From Mesostigma viride (Eukaryota > Streptophyta > Mesostigmatophyceae > Mesostigmatales > Mesostigmataceae), in the NCBI GenBank assembly GCA_009746045.1, contig RPFO01002182.1, positions 1 through 63,792 on the forward strand: a stretch of DNA of 63,792 bases, written 5' to 3'. How positions within the stretch are numbered: position 1 is the first letter of the stretch; every line of letters starts with the position of its first letter. Position numbers and translations under genes: made by a program. Shown here in pieces: positions 10,569 through 22,500 of the stretch. The notes below the pieces were generated by a model. The model made no database searches and was not told where the DNA came from. It saw nothing but the letters and a program-made list of their open reading frames with translations.

Positions 10569-10808
10569 CAAGGGTCGTTTACATTCCCACCCTTGCAGGA
10601 AGTAGCTTAGAATGTATTACAGGCTCATATGCCCCCTCTCTGGGCTATGTGCTACAGATACTCCCAACGGAGTTATGTTCCTAATTAATTAATTAATTAA
10701 TTAAGTGGTTGGAAAATTTTTTTAAAATCATATTTATGGTCCCCCATCATAACTGGATTTTTATCACATGCCTACTAGGTATGGTTTCCAGAAAAGTGCC
10801 CTGTTGGT
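10569..10808. other. flank with ATTA microsatellite
   Basis: No gene. An ATTA/AATT tract of about 23 bases sits at 10682-10704. The same motif recurs at the other end of the LINE fragment (12374-12414), so the two may mark the target of that insertion. Confidence 0.5.
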
Positions 10809-12212
10809 GTGTCATGTCCGGCCCTTAATCAATTAGTTCATCCTGAACCGCCTGCGCACGGCCCTGGACGGCCACCTCAGCGAGACTCAGCACGGCTTCC
10901 GTTCCGGTCGCAACACAGTACAGGGCTACAGGCGCTCTTCGCTACTCGCCGACTGGTGGAGGAACTGCAACGCCTTCAGCCTGGTGAGTCCCCTTTGCAC
11001 CTTGTGCTGGTGGACTTCATCAAAGCCTTCGATTCGGTTTTCTGGCCTGCGCTTTGGGACATCCTCGTGTTGTTCCGGATCCCCCGCCCCCTGATTGCTG
11101 TCATCCGCAACCTGTATGAAGGGTCCACCACTTCGGTGCGCACTTCTTACGGGACCACGCCCCCATGCCCTTTACAGAAGTGTGTGTGTGGCAGGGCTGC
11201 GTGCTGTCGCCCTACCCATGTTCATTATTGTGGTCGAATTATTACGTAATGATTCAGGCGCGCAAGCGATTTGCCCGCATCGTGGGCAGGGAACCAGGAG
11301 TGCAGGTTGCTAACAAATTCTGGCATGGCGGTGCGGACACGGAGATTCGGCTCGCAGACATCATCTACGCAGACGACACCACCCTCTTCGAGGATCGACA
11401 CTGAGCACGTGCAGACATGGCTTGACTGCCTGGCTATCGAGGCCCGTGCAGTGGCGCTTGAGGTCAGCAAGAAGACAGAGGCCCTGGCGGTTGGGCTCAC
11501 CAACTCACCGCCGCCCCTCTATCTCCTCGACGGCTCTCGAGTCCTGTATCGGGACCGCGTCAAGCTGCTGGGCAGCCTGCTCCCCAGCTGCGAGGTTGAT
11601 GTGGACCATCGCATCTCCCTCGCCTGGCACGCTTTACGCCAGTACCGGGCCCTGTGGCGCAAGCCCCTGGGCAAGATCGAGAAACAGGACCTGTTCAAGG
11701 TCCTCGTCCTTCCTGTCCTCACGTATGGGGCCGAGACGTGGACCCTCACCGCCGACCTGGCCCGCAAGCTGGACGGCGCGGTCACCAACATGCTGCGGTC
11801 CATTTTCAGAGTAGGATATGCTGCTCACGTCCGCAATGAGGACCTGTGCCAGGGCATGCCCTATATCACCAGCACCATTAAGCAACGACGCCTGCAGCTA
11901 GTAGGGCACCTAGCTCGCACCAACCAGGTAGACACCTCACGTGGCCCCCCCGCAGGACTGCGACCAGCCCAGCCTGGCCGGCACCTCCTGACGTGGGCCG
12001 GGCCCAGTGATGTTAGACGCCGCAAGGCCCGCACCTTCAAAGAACAGCTAGTAGAGGACATGGGGGGCCTAGGCCTCTCCGTGATTTGGAAGAAGATGAT
12101 GGACAAGGCCAAGTGGGCCCAGGTCATAGAGGACAACGAGCCCCCCCCAGTGCATGGGGAAGCGCCCGCGTGTGCAATCCCGTGGGAGGCACGCCAGACA
12201 GCTCCCCTATAG
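10809..12212 (+). pseudogene. LINE reverse transcriptase fragment with decayed frame
   Basis: Shifted frames give, in order, STQHGFRSG-like sequence near 10890, LVLVDFIKAFDSVFW (motif A) at about 11010-11045, a gap, IIYADDTTLFEDRH (motif C, YADD) at 11360-11400, then a long C-terminal frame to 12212 with KLLGSLL, LTYGAETWTL and MLRSIFRVGYAAHVRNEDL. The YGAETW block after the polymerase is typical of APE-type LINEs and differs from the endonuclease LINEs further on. At least three frame breaks and loss of the fingers region make it dead. Confidence 0.75.
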
Positions 12213-12373
12213 GGCAGCGTGCGGCTGTCTAGATAGATGTTGTAGTTAGAATGCTGTTTGAGATAGATGTAGTGTGTAGCTGATGTAGATAGATTAGACC
12301 GGTAGGACTGTTTGCACCCACCCATCCATCCATCGGGGTTAATGCTCCGTGACTCCCCAACGGGAGCACGAGT

Positions 12374-12414
12374 CTAATTAATTAATTAATTAATTAATTA
12401 GTTAATTAATTAAT
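12374..12414. repeat. ATTA microsatellite at the LINE 3' end
   Basis: About 40 bases of AATT/ATTA repeat, the probable simple-repeat 3' tail of the LINE fragment ending upstream. Confidence 0.7.
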
Positions 12415-13012
12415 CCACCCCATCCCATATTAATTCCCCTGAGGAAGGTGATGACAACTACACTACTGTATTCTGATTCTGATTTGGCACGCCGCAAATA
12501 TAGTGAAAACCATTTGCGCTCAGTGCCGGTCCGTGGAAAACGCGATCTGCAATTGAATCCAGGCCGGAATCGAACTGGGGACCTCTCGCACCCACTTTTG
12601 CTGACTATAGGACGGACGTCTCCTGATCCTAAGGCATCGCCAGCTGACACCTACAGTCCAACCGCAAAAGTTCTCCTGTCCGGGGAGTGATGCAAGCCAG
12701 TCGGATTTGTACTAGATAAATCATTCGAGATCTGTGTGTGTAGGAGTACTACACACGTGTCCACTCGAGACTTGTTCAGTCTCGAAACGTGAAACGGGCT
12801 GAACACGGCTGGAACTGAGACAACTATGCTCACGTGACGCAGTTCATGTTAATTACGGACGTGCTCACGTGACGTGTTAATTAATTACGGGTTTATAAGT
12901 ACAAGCTTAAGGGGGGGGAGATGCTTCGCATCCCCCCCAAAAGAAGGCGCGAAGCCGACCGTAACTCTAGTAGTCGAGTTTCGATCCGTCCGCCGACAGA
13001 TGGCAACTCGAT
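12415..13012. other. non-coding stretch with tRNA-like remnant and hairpin
   Basis: No protein gene. On the minus strand, 12541-12680 contains a B-box-like AGTTCGATTCC after a possible anticodon arm, see the separate entry. At 12911-12938 a G run, GATGC, TTC, GCATC and C run form a strong hairpin. TTAATTAATTA tracts occur near 12870. Confidence 0.45.
12560..12660 (-). ncRNA. tRNA-derived remnant (possible SINE head)
   Basis: Read on the minus strand, the segment has GTCAGCTGGCGATG (A-box-like), a short stem-loop around GACGTCCG, and GGTCCCCAGTTCGATTCCGG (B-box and T-loop). The T-stem pairs poorly and the acceptor stem cannot be closed, so it is not an intact tRNA. Confidence 0.25.
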
Positions 13013-13109
13013 TCAAGTCAACTGAAGCTTATGACTGAAGGGGGCTGAAAAAAGGAAAAAGTCGGGAGACAAATAACGACACGCTGTGTGGGCCTGAAAC
13101 ACCGCAGTA

Positions 13110-14518
13110 CTAGTAGTACTAAAAGTTCCCACCCACCCGGAGGCCATTCGCCGCCTCATTGATGTGCCCCCCCGCCGACCGGAAAAGTACGAAGATCCGC
13201 CACAGGATGCCTCCCCGCCGCATGAGTGAGACGGCGAGGTCGCAAGGCCCCCCGCCCTCCTCAGCGAGACGCCAGAGTCTGCGGGATCCCCCGCCCCCCC
13301 CCGCCCCCCCGGGCCCCCACCCGGAGGTTCCCCCCCCCCCCCCCCCCCCCCCCTCAGCCGGCCATGTGATGGCCCCCCCCGCCCCCGCCCGCGAAAAGGC
13401 ATGGCGCCAAGGACAGGCGTCGACCACGAGGACCCCTGAAAAAGACCGGAAAAGTACGAAGATCTGCCACAGGATGCCTCCCCGCCTGAGTGAGACGGCG
13501 AGGTCGCAAGGCCCCGCGCCCTCCCACCCGCCACCCCGGGAGGTTCCCCCCCCCCCCCCCTCGGGCCCCCGCACAGTGAGACAGCCCGCCCCGGCCGGGC
13601 GAGGTCGCAGGGCCCCCTCCTTAGCGAGACGCCATAGTCTGCGGGATCCCCCCGCTCCCCCGGCCCCCGCGCCCCCCCACCCACCTGGAGTTCCCCCCCT
13701 CCCCCCGCCACCCGGAGGTTCCCCCCCCCCCCCCCCGGCCCCTGCACAGTGAGACGGCCCGCCCCGGCCGGGCGATCGAGGTCGCAGGGCCGGCCCCCCG
13801 CCCTCCTCAGCGAGACGCCAGAGTCTGCGGGATCCCCCCGCTCCCCCGGCCCCCGCGCCCACCCACCCACCCGGAGTTCCCCCCCCCCCCCCTTCCCGCC
13901 CACCCACCCGGAGGTTCCCCCCCCCCCCCCCTCCCTCCCCCCTCTCAGCCGGCCATGATGCGCCCCGCCCCCCGCCCCCCCGTGAAAAGGCGTGGCGCGA
14001 AGGACAGGCGTCGACCAGGAGGACCCCTGAAAAAGACCGGAAAAGTACGAAGATCCGCCACAGGATGCCTCCCACCAGCCTGAGTGAGACGGCGAGGTCG
14101 CAAGGCCCACGCGCCCCCCACTCACCACCGGCACCCGGAGGTTCCCCCCCCCGGCCCCCGCACAGTGAGACGGCCTGCCCCGGCCGGGCGAGGTCGCAGG
14201 GCCCCCCGCCCTCCTCAGCGAGACGCCATAGTCTGCGGGATCCCCCCGCTCCCCCGGCCCCCGCGCCCCCCCACCCACCTGGAGTTCCCCTCCCCCCGGC
14301 CCCGCTGCCCCCCCCCGCCCCCCCCCCGCCCCCACGCGAAAAGGCGAAAACCGTCGCAAGCTCGCTCGAGTCGCTAACGTAAAAAATAATGTCGCGAGAC
14401 TCAAAGCCATTAAAGATGCGAGCGAGTGAACGCGGCGCGAAGGACAGGCGTCGACGAGTCCCCTGAAAAAGTCACGAGGACCCCTGAAAAAGACCGGAAA
14501 ACTACGGAGATCCGCCAC
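13110..14518. repeat. C-run-rich tandem minisatellite block
   Basis: A mosaic of C runs (longest about 24 bases near 13330) and recurring modules. CCGGAAAAGTACGAAGAT recurs at 13179, 13446 and 14037, with a diverged copy at 14494 (spacings 267, 591 and 457). Others are GAGACGGCGAGGTCGCAAGG, CCCGCCCCGGCCGGGCGAGG and AAGGACAGGCGTCGAC. Irregular spacing reflects unequal exchange. Long proline- or glycine-rich reading frames on both strands are by-products. The G-rich strand should form quadruplexes. Confidence 0.85.
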
Positions 14519-14528
14519 ATATATATAT
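14515..14528 (-). repeat. target copy 1, (TA)nTGTGG
   Basis: CCACATATATATAT on the plus strand, abutting the 3' end of LINE A. Equivalent copies stand at 15603-15613, 17502-17514 and 19480-19494. Confidence 0.75.
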
Positions 14529-15602
14529 TCATTGAGAATGATAGATTACGGAGGTGAGATAGGCATGCAACATAAGGAAAAACCCGAGAACTGGGAGAAT
14601 AACCCTGAAGAAATTAATAGTAATCTGACACAGACATCCAAGGATCACGCCAGCGGCACAAGGTACAACTAACTATACATCACAAAACTACACGCAGCAA
14701 CAGCGCTGCCGGCCCACCATGCAGGCCCATGGAAGGAATCTAGACCGCATGGGTCGCGACAAAGTCGGCCCGGGTGCGGCGGAATAACACATCAGCCACG
14801 GTGCGAGTGAGGGCGAGTGACAGACGCTGCCGCCAATACGAGGACCACGTGCGGGCCGACCACGGGGCGGTCTGACCCTCGAGGTCGAGGCGGTCTTCAC
14901 GGCGCTGGCAGCACTCGTGGAAAAACTCCGCTGTCTTGGGGCCCATGGCCCCGAACTCCTCAAGGACAAAGGGGATGACCCGGTGGGGCCCCACATTGCC
15001 GTAGGAGGCAAACTTGTCGCGCTCAGCCACAGCGGCAGCAGCGCCGGCATCCACAGCCGCCCGGAGGATGTGGCGACCGGAAAGCGGCCGAGCCACGGAG
15101 ACATCGATGAGCAGGTGGCAACCCTGCCCGTCGTAGTCAAGCACGGTAATGTCGGGGCGGTGGTTGGGTGAGTAGAGGGCGGCCCCATCCGCGTCCTCGC
15201 ACTTAATGGTGGAGTGGGGAAAGACCGACCGAACCATGGCACACACCACCCGGAGGAGAGCGGTATGGAGATAGAGGAACCAGTTCTGGTTCTGCTGGCC
15301 ACCCATGCACGCGATGTAGTGCGTCCCAGTAGTATCCAGAGCAAGCCCGCAGCTGCCGCAGGACGCACCCGCCGTGATGAGAGGTTGCGGGGCAAAGAGC
15401 TGGTGGCGGAGAGCGATGGCGTAAAGGGCCGGAACCAGTGTGAACAAAGGGCTCATGGGGAGGGCGCGCAGGAATGCGGACCCCACGCTCCCCTCAAGGG
15501 AAACGGAGTGAAGCCAAGCCTTCCCCTGATCGTTCAAGCTCGCATGCAGACCCATCCAGTCGGCACAGTGTAGTATACCCGCGTAGGTCTTTTGTTGTTT
15601 AA
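14529..15602 (-). mobile_element. LINE A, 5'-truncated, family 1
   Basis: It reads right to left and keeps only the last third of the element. Coding runs to 14740 and covers the CGSCGLALDTTGTHYIACMG zinc knuckle and the restriction-like endonuclease (RPDITVLD, LLIDVSVARP). The 3' UTR (about 210 bases) ends CTATCATTCTCAATGAA at the target. Its sequence is nearly identical to the matching part of LINE C, except for a small CCAT/ATGCA rearrangement near 14715. Confidence 0.88.
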
Positions 15603-15606
15603 CCAC
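14740..15606 (-). pseudogene. LINE A C-terminal fragment: zinc knuckle and endonuclease
   Basis: An open frame of 288 residues starting within the insertion junction. It covers the region after the polymerase: a QKTYAGILHCADWMGL thumb-side block, CCHC knuckle (C-x2-C-x8-H-x3-C), then the PD-(D/E)XK-type endonuclease with RPDI and LIDV. No polymerase motif remains, so it cannot move itself. Confidence 0.85.
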
Positions 15607-15613
15607 ATATATA
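15603..15613 (-). repeat. target copy 2, (TA)nTGTGG
   Basis: CCACATATATA between the 5' truncation of LINE A and the 3' end of LINE B. Confidence 0.75.
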
Positions 15614-17501
15614 TTAAAAATATAATTACTTACAGCAGAGTGAAATCACTCAAACCAAAGCAAACGCCCAGCTATAAACCTATATACAGAGCCATGTCAA
15701 AGCTCTATACTACGATAAGACCAATGGAAACGCCTAACGGGAGGAACCTAATAGCCCTGCTGCACCGCAAAATCAGCCCGCGTACGGCGGAGCATGATGT
15801 CCGCCATGGCCCGAGTCAGCGCCACCGACAAGCGCTGACGCCAATATGACGTCCAGGTCCGCGCCGACCATGGGGCCCGCTGGCCCTCCAGGTCCAGCCG
15901 GTCCTCCCGGAGCCGGCAACACTCCTTGAAGAAGGCGGAGGTCAGGGGCCCCATGGCCCCAAACTCCTCCAGGACAAAGGGCACCACACGATGGTGCCCG
16001 ACGTCGCCGTAGGCCAGGAGCTTGGCCCGCTCCGCCCGGTCCGCCGTGTAACCTGCCGTGAGGGAGGCCCCAGCCACGTGGCTAAGAGCCAAGGGCCGCG
16101 CCACCGAAACGTCAATAAGCAGATGCCGGCCACCCCCCTCAAAGTCCAGCACCACGATGTCAGGCCGGTGGTTGGGGGAATAGAAGGCAGCGCCATCCGC
16201 ATCCTCGGACCGGATGTTCGCGTGGGGGAAAACCGACCGAATCATGGCGAGCACCACCGTCAGGAGGACAGTGTGCAAATACAAATACCAATTCTGATTC
16301 TGTTGGCCCCCCATGCAGGCAAGGTAGTGAGTCCCCGTGGGATCCAGCGGCTGCCCACAGCTACCACAAGGCCGCCCGGCCGGAACAAGAGGCTGCGGGG
16401 CAAATAGCTGGTGCCGGAGCGCCACCGAGTAGTGGCTGGGAGCCAAGGCGAATGGGGGGGCCATGGGAAGAGCACGAAGGTACGCCGAGCCCACACTCCG
16501 CAAGGAAAGCGAGAACAGCCACGCACGTCCCTGGGCGTTGAGGTCCGCGAAAAGAGCAATCCAATCAGCCGTGTGCAGAATACCCGCGTAGGTTTTCTGG
16601 TGTTTATCGATGACGCGAGCAGGGAATGCGGCGGGAGATTGAACGGAGGCGACCGAGGGAGTGCCGCGAGGGAGGTGGCGCTGTACCGCCTGAGCGGCAC
16701 GGACGGGAGAACAGGCCTGCTGGATCTCAGCATAGGCCTCCTGGATGGCGGTGACGAAGGGCAAAGGGCTGCTGGGGTCCAGGAGGTCAGGCGCTGCCGT
16801 TGCCAAAAGGGGCAGGAGCCGGCAGCTTTCCGCCCACGACTGAGCGACGGAGCCCAAAAAGGCTGCTGGGGCCAGCCGGGCGGCACGAGTCAGACCGCAG
16901 CCACCCATCCGTGCAGGCAGGGAGGCAATGCGAATAGCATGTGGCGGGAGGTCGGGGCCCGGGACCAGCTGCGCCAAGGCCGACTGGATGCGTTCGTCGT
17001 GGCCCTCGGCGGCCAGCCGGACCTGAGACGGAAGAGCGCCCCGGAGCCAGTGAACGACGCGAGGGTGAGCGCAAAACCACAGAAGCAGACCCTTGGTCTG
17101 CGAATCATGAAGGCGCGCAATCAAGGGCAGTACCTCAGTGCGTGCCTCGAGGGCGGCCCGCAGAGCATCGATGACAAACGCGGGGTCGCCAACCGGAACG
17201 CCGAGGACATCCAACCCATGGAGGCGCTCGTCCCGGCCCAAGAGCTGGGGCGGAAAGCCGGAGCAATCACCTTGGGGCGAGTACACCGCGCACTTGGCAA
17301 GGGTCAACTGGAGGTTGATGTCGGCCACCGCGGTCTGCAGTGCCAGCAGAGCCGCGGTGGTGTCCGGCACAGGGCCCAGCAGGTAGATATCATCCAAGTA
17401 GGCCTGACTAGCGACCGCCGGGTGGGCAGCATGGACCGCTTGGAGGCAACCCTGGAGGGGGGCGGCAAAGTACAGGGGTCCCAGGGGGTCCCCTTGCTGG
17501 A
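15614..17501 (-). mobile_element. LINE B, 5'-truncated, family 2
   Basis: Same family as LINEs D and E; its 3' end is GTAATTATATTTTTAA in sense. It is truncated at the QQGDPLGPLYF reverse transcriptase block. Coding is open from 17505 to 15748. Confidence 0.9.
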
Positions 17502-17505
17502 CCAC
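15748..17505 (-). pseudogene. LINE B polymerase C-terminal half plus endonuclease
   Basis: 585 residues in one frame. They contain QQGDPLGPLYFAAPLQ (motif B), AYLDDIYLLG (motif C), the thumb, the knuckle CGSCGQPLDPTGTHYLACMG and the endonuclease residues RPDIVVLD and LLIDVSV. Motif A and everything before it are missing through 5' truncation. The frame itself is intact, unlike LINE D. Confidence 0.88.
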
Positions 17506-17514
17506 ATATATATA
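17502..17514 (-). repeat. target copy 3, (TA)nTGTGG
   Basis: CCACATATATATA between the 5' end of LINE B and the 3' end of LINE C. Confidence 0.75.
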
Positions 17515-19479
17515 TTCATTGAGAATGATAGATTACGGAGGTGAGATAGGCATGCAACATAAGGAAAAACCCGAGAACTGGGAGAATAACCCTGAAGAAA
17601 TTAATAGTAATCTGACACAGACATCCAAGGATCACGCCAGCGGCACAAGGTACAACTAACTATACATCACAAAACTACACGCAGCAACAGCGCTGCCGGC
17701 CCATGCACCATGCAGGCCTGGAAGGAATCTAGACCGCATGGGTCGCGACAAAGTCGGCCCGGGTGCGGCGGAATAACACATCAGCCACGGTGCGAGTGAG
17801 GGCGAGTGACAGACGCTGCCGCCAATACGAGGACCACGTGCGGGCCGACCACGGGGCGGTCTGACCCTCGAGGTCGAGGCGGTCTTCACGGCGCTGGCAG
17901 CACTCGTGGAAAAACTCCGCTGTCTTGGGGCCCATGGCCCCGAACTCCTCAAGGACAAAGGGGATGACCCGGTGGGGCCCCACATTGCCGTAGGAGGCAA
18001 ACTTGTCGCGCTCAGCCACAGCGGCAGCAGCGCCGGCATCCACAGCCGCCCGGAGGATGTGGCGACCGGAAAGCGGCCGAGCCACGGAGACATCGATGAG
18101 CAGGTGGCAACCCTGCCCGTCGTAGTCAAGCACGGTAATGTCGGGGCGGTGGTTGGGTGAGTAGAGGGCGGCCCCATCCGCGTCCTCGCACTTAATGGTG
18201 GAGTGGGGAAAGACCGACCGAACCATGGCACACACCACCCGGAGGAGAGCGGTATGGAGATAGAGGAACCAGTTCTGGTTCTGCTGGCCACCCATGCACG
18301 CGATGTAGTGCGTCCCAGTAGTATCCAGAGCAAGCCCGCAGCTGCCGCAGGACGCACCCGCCGTGATGAGAGGTTGCGGGGCAAAGAGCTGGTGGCGGAG
18401 AGCGATGGCGTAAAGGGCCGGAACCAGTGTGAACAAAGGGCTCATGGGGAGGGCGCGCAGGAATGCGGACCCCACGCTCCCCTCAAGGGAAACGGAGTGA
18501 AGCCAAGCCTTCCCCTGATCGTTCAAGCTCGCATGCAGACCCATCCAGTCGGCACAGTGTAGTATACCCGCGTAGGTCTTTTGTTGTTTTTCATGAACGC
18601 AGGCAGGGAAGACACTAGGACTGACGACAGTGGACACGCCGGGCGTGCCCCGGGGCAGGCGACGGTGGACGGCCTGAGCGGGGCGGACGAGGTCGCAAGC
18701 CTGCTGGATCCCGAGGTAAGAATCCTGCACAGCCTGCACAAAGGGAAAGGGGGATGGGGTGACCAAGTCGGGAATGGCGCTGACGGCGCTGGGGACCAAC
18801 CGGCGGATCTCCGCCCAGGCCTGAGCAACAGAGCCAAGGAAGGCGGCGGGGGCGAGGCGGGCGGCGCGGGTGAGCCCACACCCGCCCATGCGGCAGGGGA
18901 GGGTGGCCAAGCGCATGGAGTGAGCTGGCAGGCTAGGGCCGGGGAGGAGCACCTGCAAGGCGGCCTGAATGCGCTCGTCATGGCCTTCCGCGGCAAGCCG
19001 CACCAAGTGGGGGGAGCGCCACGGAGCCAGTGAACCACCCGCGGGTGGGCGCAAAACCACAGGAGAAGCCCTTTGGTCTGGGGGTCCTTGAGGCGCGCCC
19101 AAGTCTCAAGGACATGGGTGCGCTGTTCCACGGTGGCCCGGAGCTCCTCTTCGACGTAGGCAGGGTCACCCACAGGGACGCCCAGGCACGAGAAACCGCG
19201 CGCCCGCGCCAATGCCCCCGGGATAGCCGCGGGGAAGCCAGAGCAGTCCCCCTGGGGCGAAAAGACTGCACACTTGGGGAGGGTGAGCCGAAGGTTGATG
19301 GCCGCCATGGCCACTTCAAGGGCAGCCAGGGCGGCAACCACAGCGTCGGCCGGGCCAAGGGCATGGATATCGTCCATGTAGGCGAGGAGCACGACATCCG
19401 GGTGCGCAGCGTGGACACCTTGGAGAGCCTTGTGCAGCGGGGCAGACAGGTAAAAGGGGCCGAGGGGGTCACCTTGCTA
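17515..19479 (-). mobile_element. LINE C, 5'-truncated, family 1
   Basis: Minus strand, truncated just upstream of the YMDD motif. It carries the same 3' UTR as LINE A. It is the first of three elements stacked at one target, reading in the sense direction. Confidence 0.9.
17729..19392 (-). pseudogene. LINE C polymerase fragment and endonuclease, one frameshift
   Basis: The first frame (19392 down) has LLAYMDDIHALGPADAV (motif C) and KGLLLWFCAHPRVVHWLRG. A shift near 19020-19100 moves into the second frame (to 17729) with the knuckle and endonuclease. Compared with family 2 it is diverged but colinear. Confidence 0.85.
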
Positions 19480-19530
19480 CCACATATATATATAGCCTTT
19501 CTCAATCTATCATTCTCAATGAATATATAT
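19480..19530 (+). mobile_element. target copy 4 and a very short plus-strand LINE family-1 tail
   Basis: 19480-19494 is the CCACATATATATATA target. From about 19495, GCCTTTCTCAATC followed by TATCATTCTCAATGAA matches the sense 3' end of LINEs A and C but on the plus strand, followed by TATATAT. It looks like a 5'-truncated insertion of roughly 30 bases in the opposite direction, next to the satellite. Confidence 0.6.
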
Positions 19531-22500
19531 ACCATTCCGTGGCAGCTTGGCCCAGTTTGCTACCGGCTGGCACACGTTTTCAGTGAATTTTGGGCTCCAG
19601 ATTTAAATGCAACGTGCGGTTTGAGGCAGGGGAAAACATGCGTGGACGATAGGAATTATAGCACCGGCGGGCTTCAAAGTGCCGGACGGCAGGCGGTACC
19701 ACCATTCCGTGGCAGCTTGGCCCAGTTTGCTACCGGCTGGCACACGTTTTCAGTGAATTTTGGGCTCCAGATTTAAATGCAACGTGCGGTTTGAGGCAGG
19801 GGAAAACATGCGTGGACGATAGGAATTATAGCACCGGCGGGCTTCAAAGTGCCGGACGGCAGGCGGTACCACCATTCCGTGGCAGCTTGGCCCAGTTTGC
19901 TACCGGCTGGCACACGTTTTCAGTGAATTTTGGGCTCCAGATTTAAATGCAACGTGCGGTTTGAGGCAGGGGAAAACATGCGTGGACGATAGGAATTATA
20001 GCACCGGCGGGCTTCAAAGTGCCGGACGGCAGGCGGTACCACCATTCCGTGGCAGCTTGGCCCAGTTTGCTACCGGCTGGCACACGTTTTCAGTGAATTT
20101 TGGGCTCCAGATTTAAATGCAACGTGCGGTTTGAGGCAGGGGAAAACATGCGTGGACGATAGGAATTATAGCACCGGCGGGCTTCAAAGTGCCGGACGGC
20201 AGGCGGTACCACCATTCCGTGGCAGCTTGGCCCAGTTTGCTACCGGCTGGCACACGTTTTCAGTGAATTTTGGGCTCCAGATTTAAATGCAACGTGCGGT
20301 TTGAGGCAGGGGAAAACATGCGTGGACGATAGGAATTATAGCACCGGCGGGCTTCAAAGTGCCGGACGGCAGGCGGTACCACCATTCCGTGGCAGCTTGG
20401 CCCAGTTTGCTACCGGCTGGCACACGTTTTCAGTGAATTTTGGGCTCCAGATTTAAATGCAACGTGCGGTTTGAGGCAGGGGAAAACATGCGTGGACGAT
20501 AGGAATTATAGCACCGGCGGGCTTCAAAGTGCCGGACGGCAGGCGGTACCACCATTCCGTGGCAGCTTGGCCCAGTTTGCTACCGGCTGGCACACGTTTT
20601 CAGTGAATTTTGGGCTCCAGATTTAAATGCAACGTGCGGTTTGAGGCAGGGGAAAACATGCGTGGACGATAGGAATTATAGCACCGGCGGGCTTCAAAGT
20701 GCCGGACGGCAGGCGGTACCACCATTCCGTGGCAGCTTGGCCCAGTTTGCTACCGGCTGGCACACGTTTTCAGTGAATTTTGGGCTCCAGATTTAAATGC
20801 AACGTGCGGTTTGAGGCAGGGGAAAACATGCGTGGACGATAGGAATTATAGCACCGGCGGGCTTCAAAGTGCCGGACGGCAGGCGGTACCACCATTCCGT
20901 GGCAGCTTGGCCCAGTTTGCTACCGGCTGGCACACGTTTTCAGTGAATTTTGGGCTCCAGATTTAAATGCAACGTGCGGTTTGAGGCAGGGGAAAACATG
21001 CGTGGACGATAGGAATTATAGCACCGGCGGGCTTCAAAGTGCCGGACGGCAGGCGGTACCACCATTCCGTGGCAGCTTGGCCCAGTTTGCTACCGGCTGG
21101 CACACGTTTTCAGTGAATTTTGGGCTCCAGATTTAAATGCAACGTGCGGTTTGAGGCAGGGGAAAACATGCGTGGACGATAGGAATTATAGCACCGGCGG
21201 GCTTCAAAGTGCCGGACGGCAGGCGGTACCACCATTCCGTGGCAGCTTGGCCCAGTTTGCTACCGGCTGGCACACGTTTTCAGTGAATTTTGGGCTCCAG
21301 ATTTAAATGCAACGTGCGGTTTGAGGCAGGGGAAAACATGCGTGGACGATAGGAATTATAGCACCGGCGGGCTTCAAAGTGCCGGACGGCAGGCGGTACC
21401 ACCATTCCGTGGCAGCTTGGCCCAGTTTGCTACCGGCTGGCACACGTTTTCAGTGAATTTTGGGCTCCAGATTTAAATGCAACGTGCGGTTTGAGGCAGG
21501 GGAAAACATGCGTGGACGATAGGAATTATAGCACCGGCGGGCTTCAAAGTGCCGGACGGCAGGCGGTACCACCATTCCGTGGCAGCTTGGCCCAGTTTGC
21601 TACCGGCTGGCACACGTTTTCAGTGAATTTTGGGCTCCAGATTTAAATGCAACGTGCGGTTTGAGGCAGGGGAAAACATGCGTGGACGATAGGAATTATA
21701 GCACCGGCGGGCTTCAAAGTGCCGGACGGCAGGCGGTACCACCATTCCGTGGCAGCTTGGCCCAGTTTGCTACCGGCTGGCACACGTTTTCAGTGAATTT
21801 TGGGCTCCAGATTTAAATGCAACGTGCGGTTTGAGGCAGGGGAAAACATGCGTGGACGATAGGAATTATAGCACCGGCGGGCTTCAAAGTGCCGGACGGC
21901 AGGCGGTACCACCATTCCGTGGCAGCTTGGCCCAGTTTGCTACCGGCTGGCACACGTTTTCAGTGAATTTTGGGCTCCAGATTTAAATGCAACGTGCGGT
22001 TTGAGGCAGGGGAAAACATGCGTGGACGATAGGAATTATAGCACCGGCGGGCTTCAAAGTGCCGGACGGCAGGCGGTACCACCATTCCGTGGCAGCTTGG
22101 CCCAGTTTGCTACCGGCTGGCACACGTTTTCAGTGAATTTTGGGCTCCAGATTTAAATGCAACGTGCGGTTTGAGGCAGGGGAAAACATGCGTGGACGAT
22201 AGGAATTATAGCACCGGCGGGCTTCAAAGTGCCGGACGGCAGGCGGTACCACCATTCCGTGGCAGCTTGGCCCAGTTTGCTACCGGCTGGCACACGTTTT
22301 CAGTGAATTTTGGGCTCCAGATTTAAATGCAACGTGCGGTTTGAGGCAGGGGAAAACATGCGTGGACGATAGGAATTATAGCACCGGCGGGCTTCAAAGT
22401 GCCGGACGGCAGGCGGTACCACCATTCCGTGGCAGCTTGGCCCAGTTTGCTACCGGCTGGCACACGTTTTCAGTGAATTTTGGGCTCCAGATTTAAATGC

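Noticed and set aside
13013-14518. 501-residue Gly-rich minus-strand protein and Pro-rich plus-strand proteins
   Set aside because: Open frames produced by C runs and minisatellite modules that lack stops on either strand; the residue pattern follows the DNA repeat.
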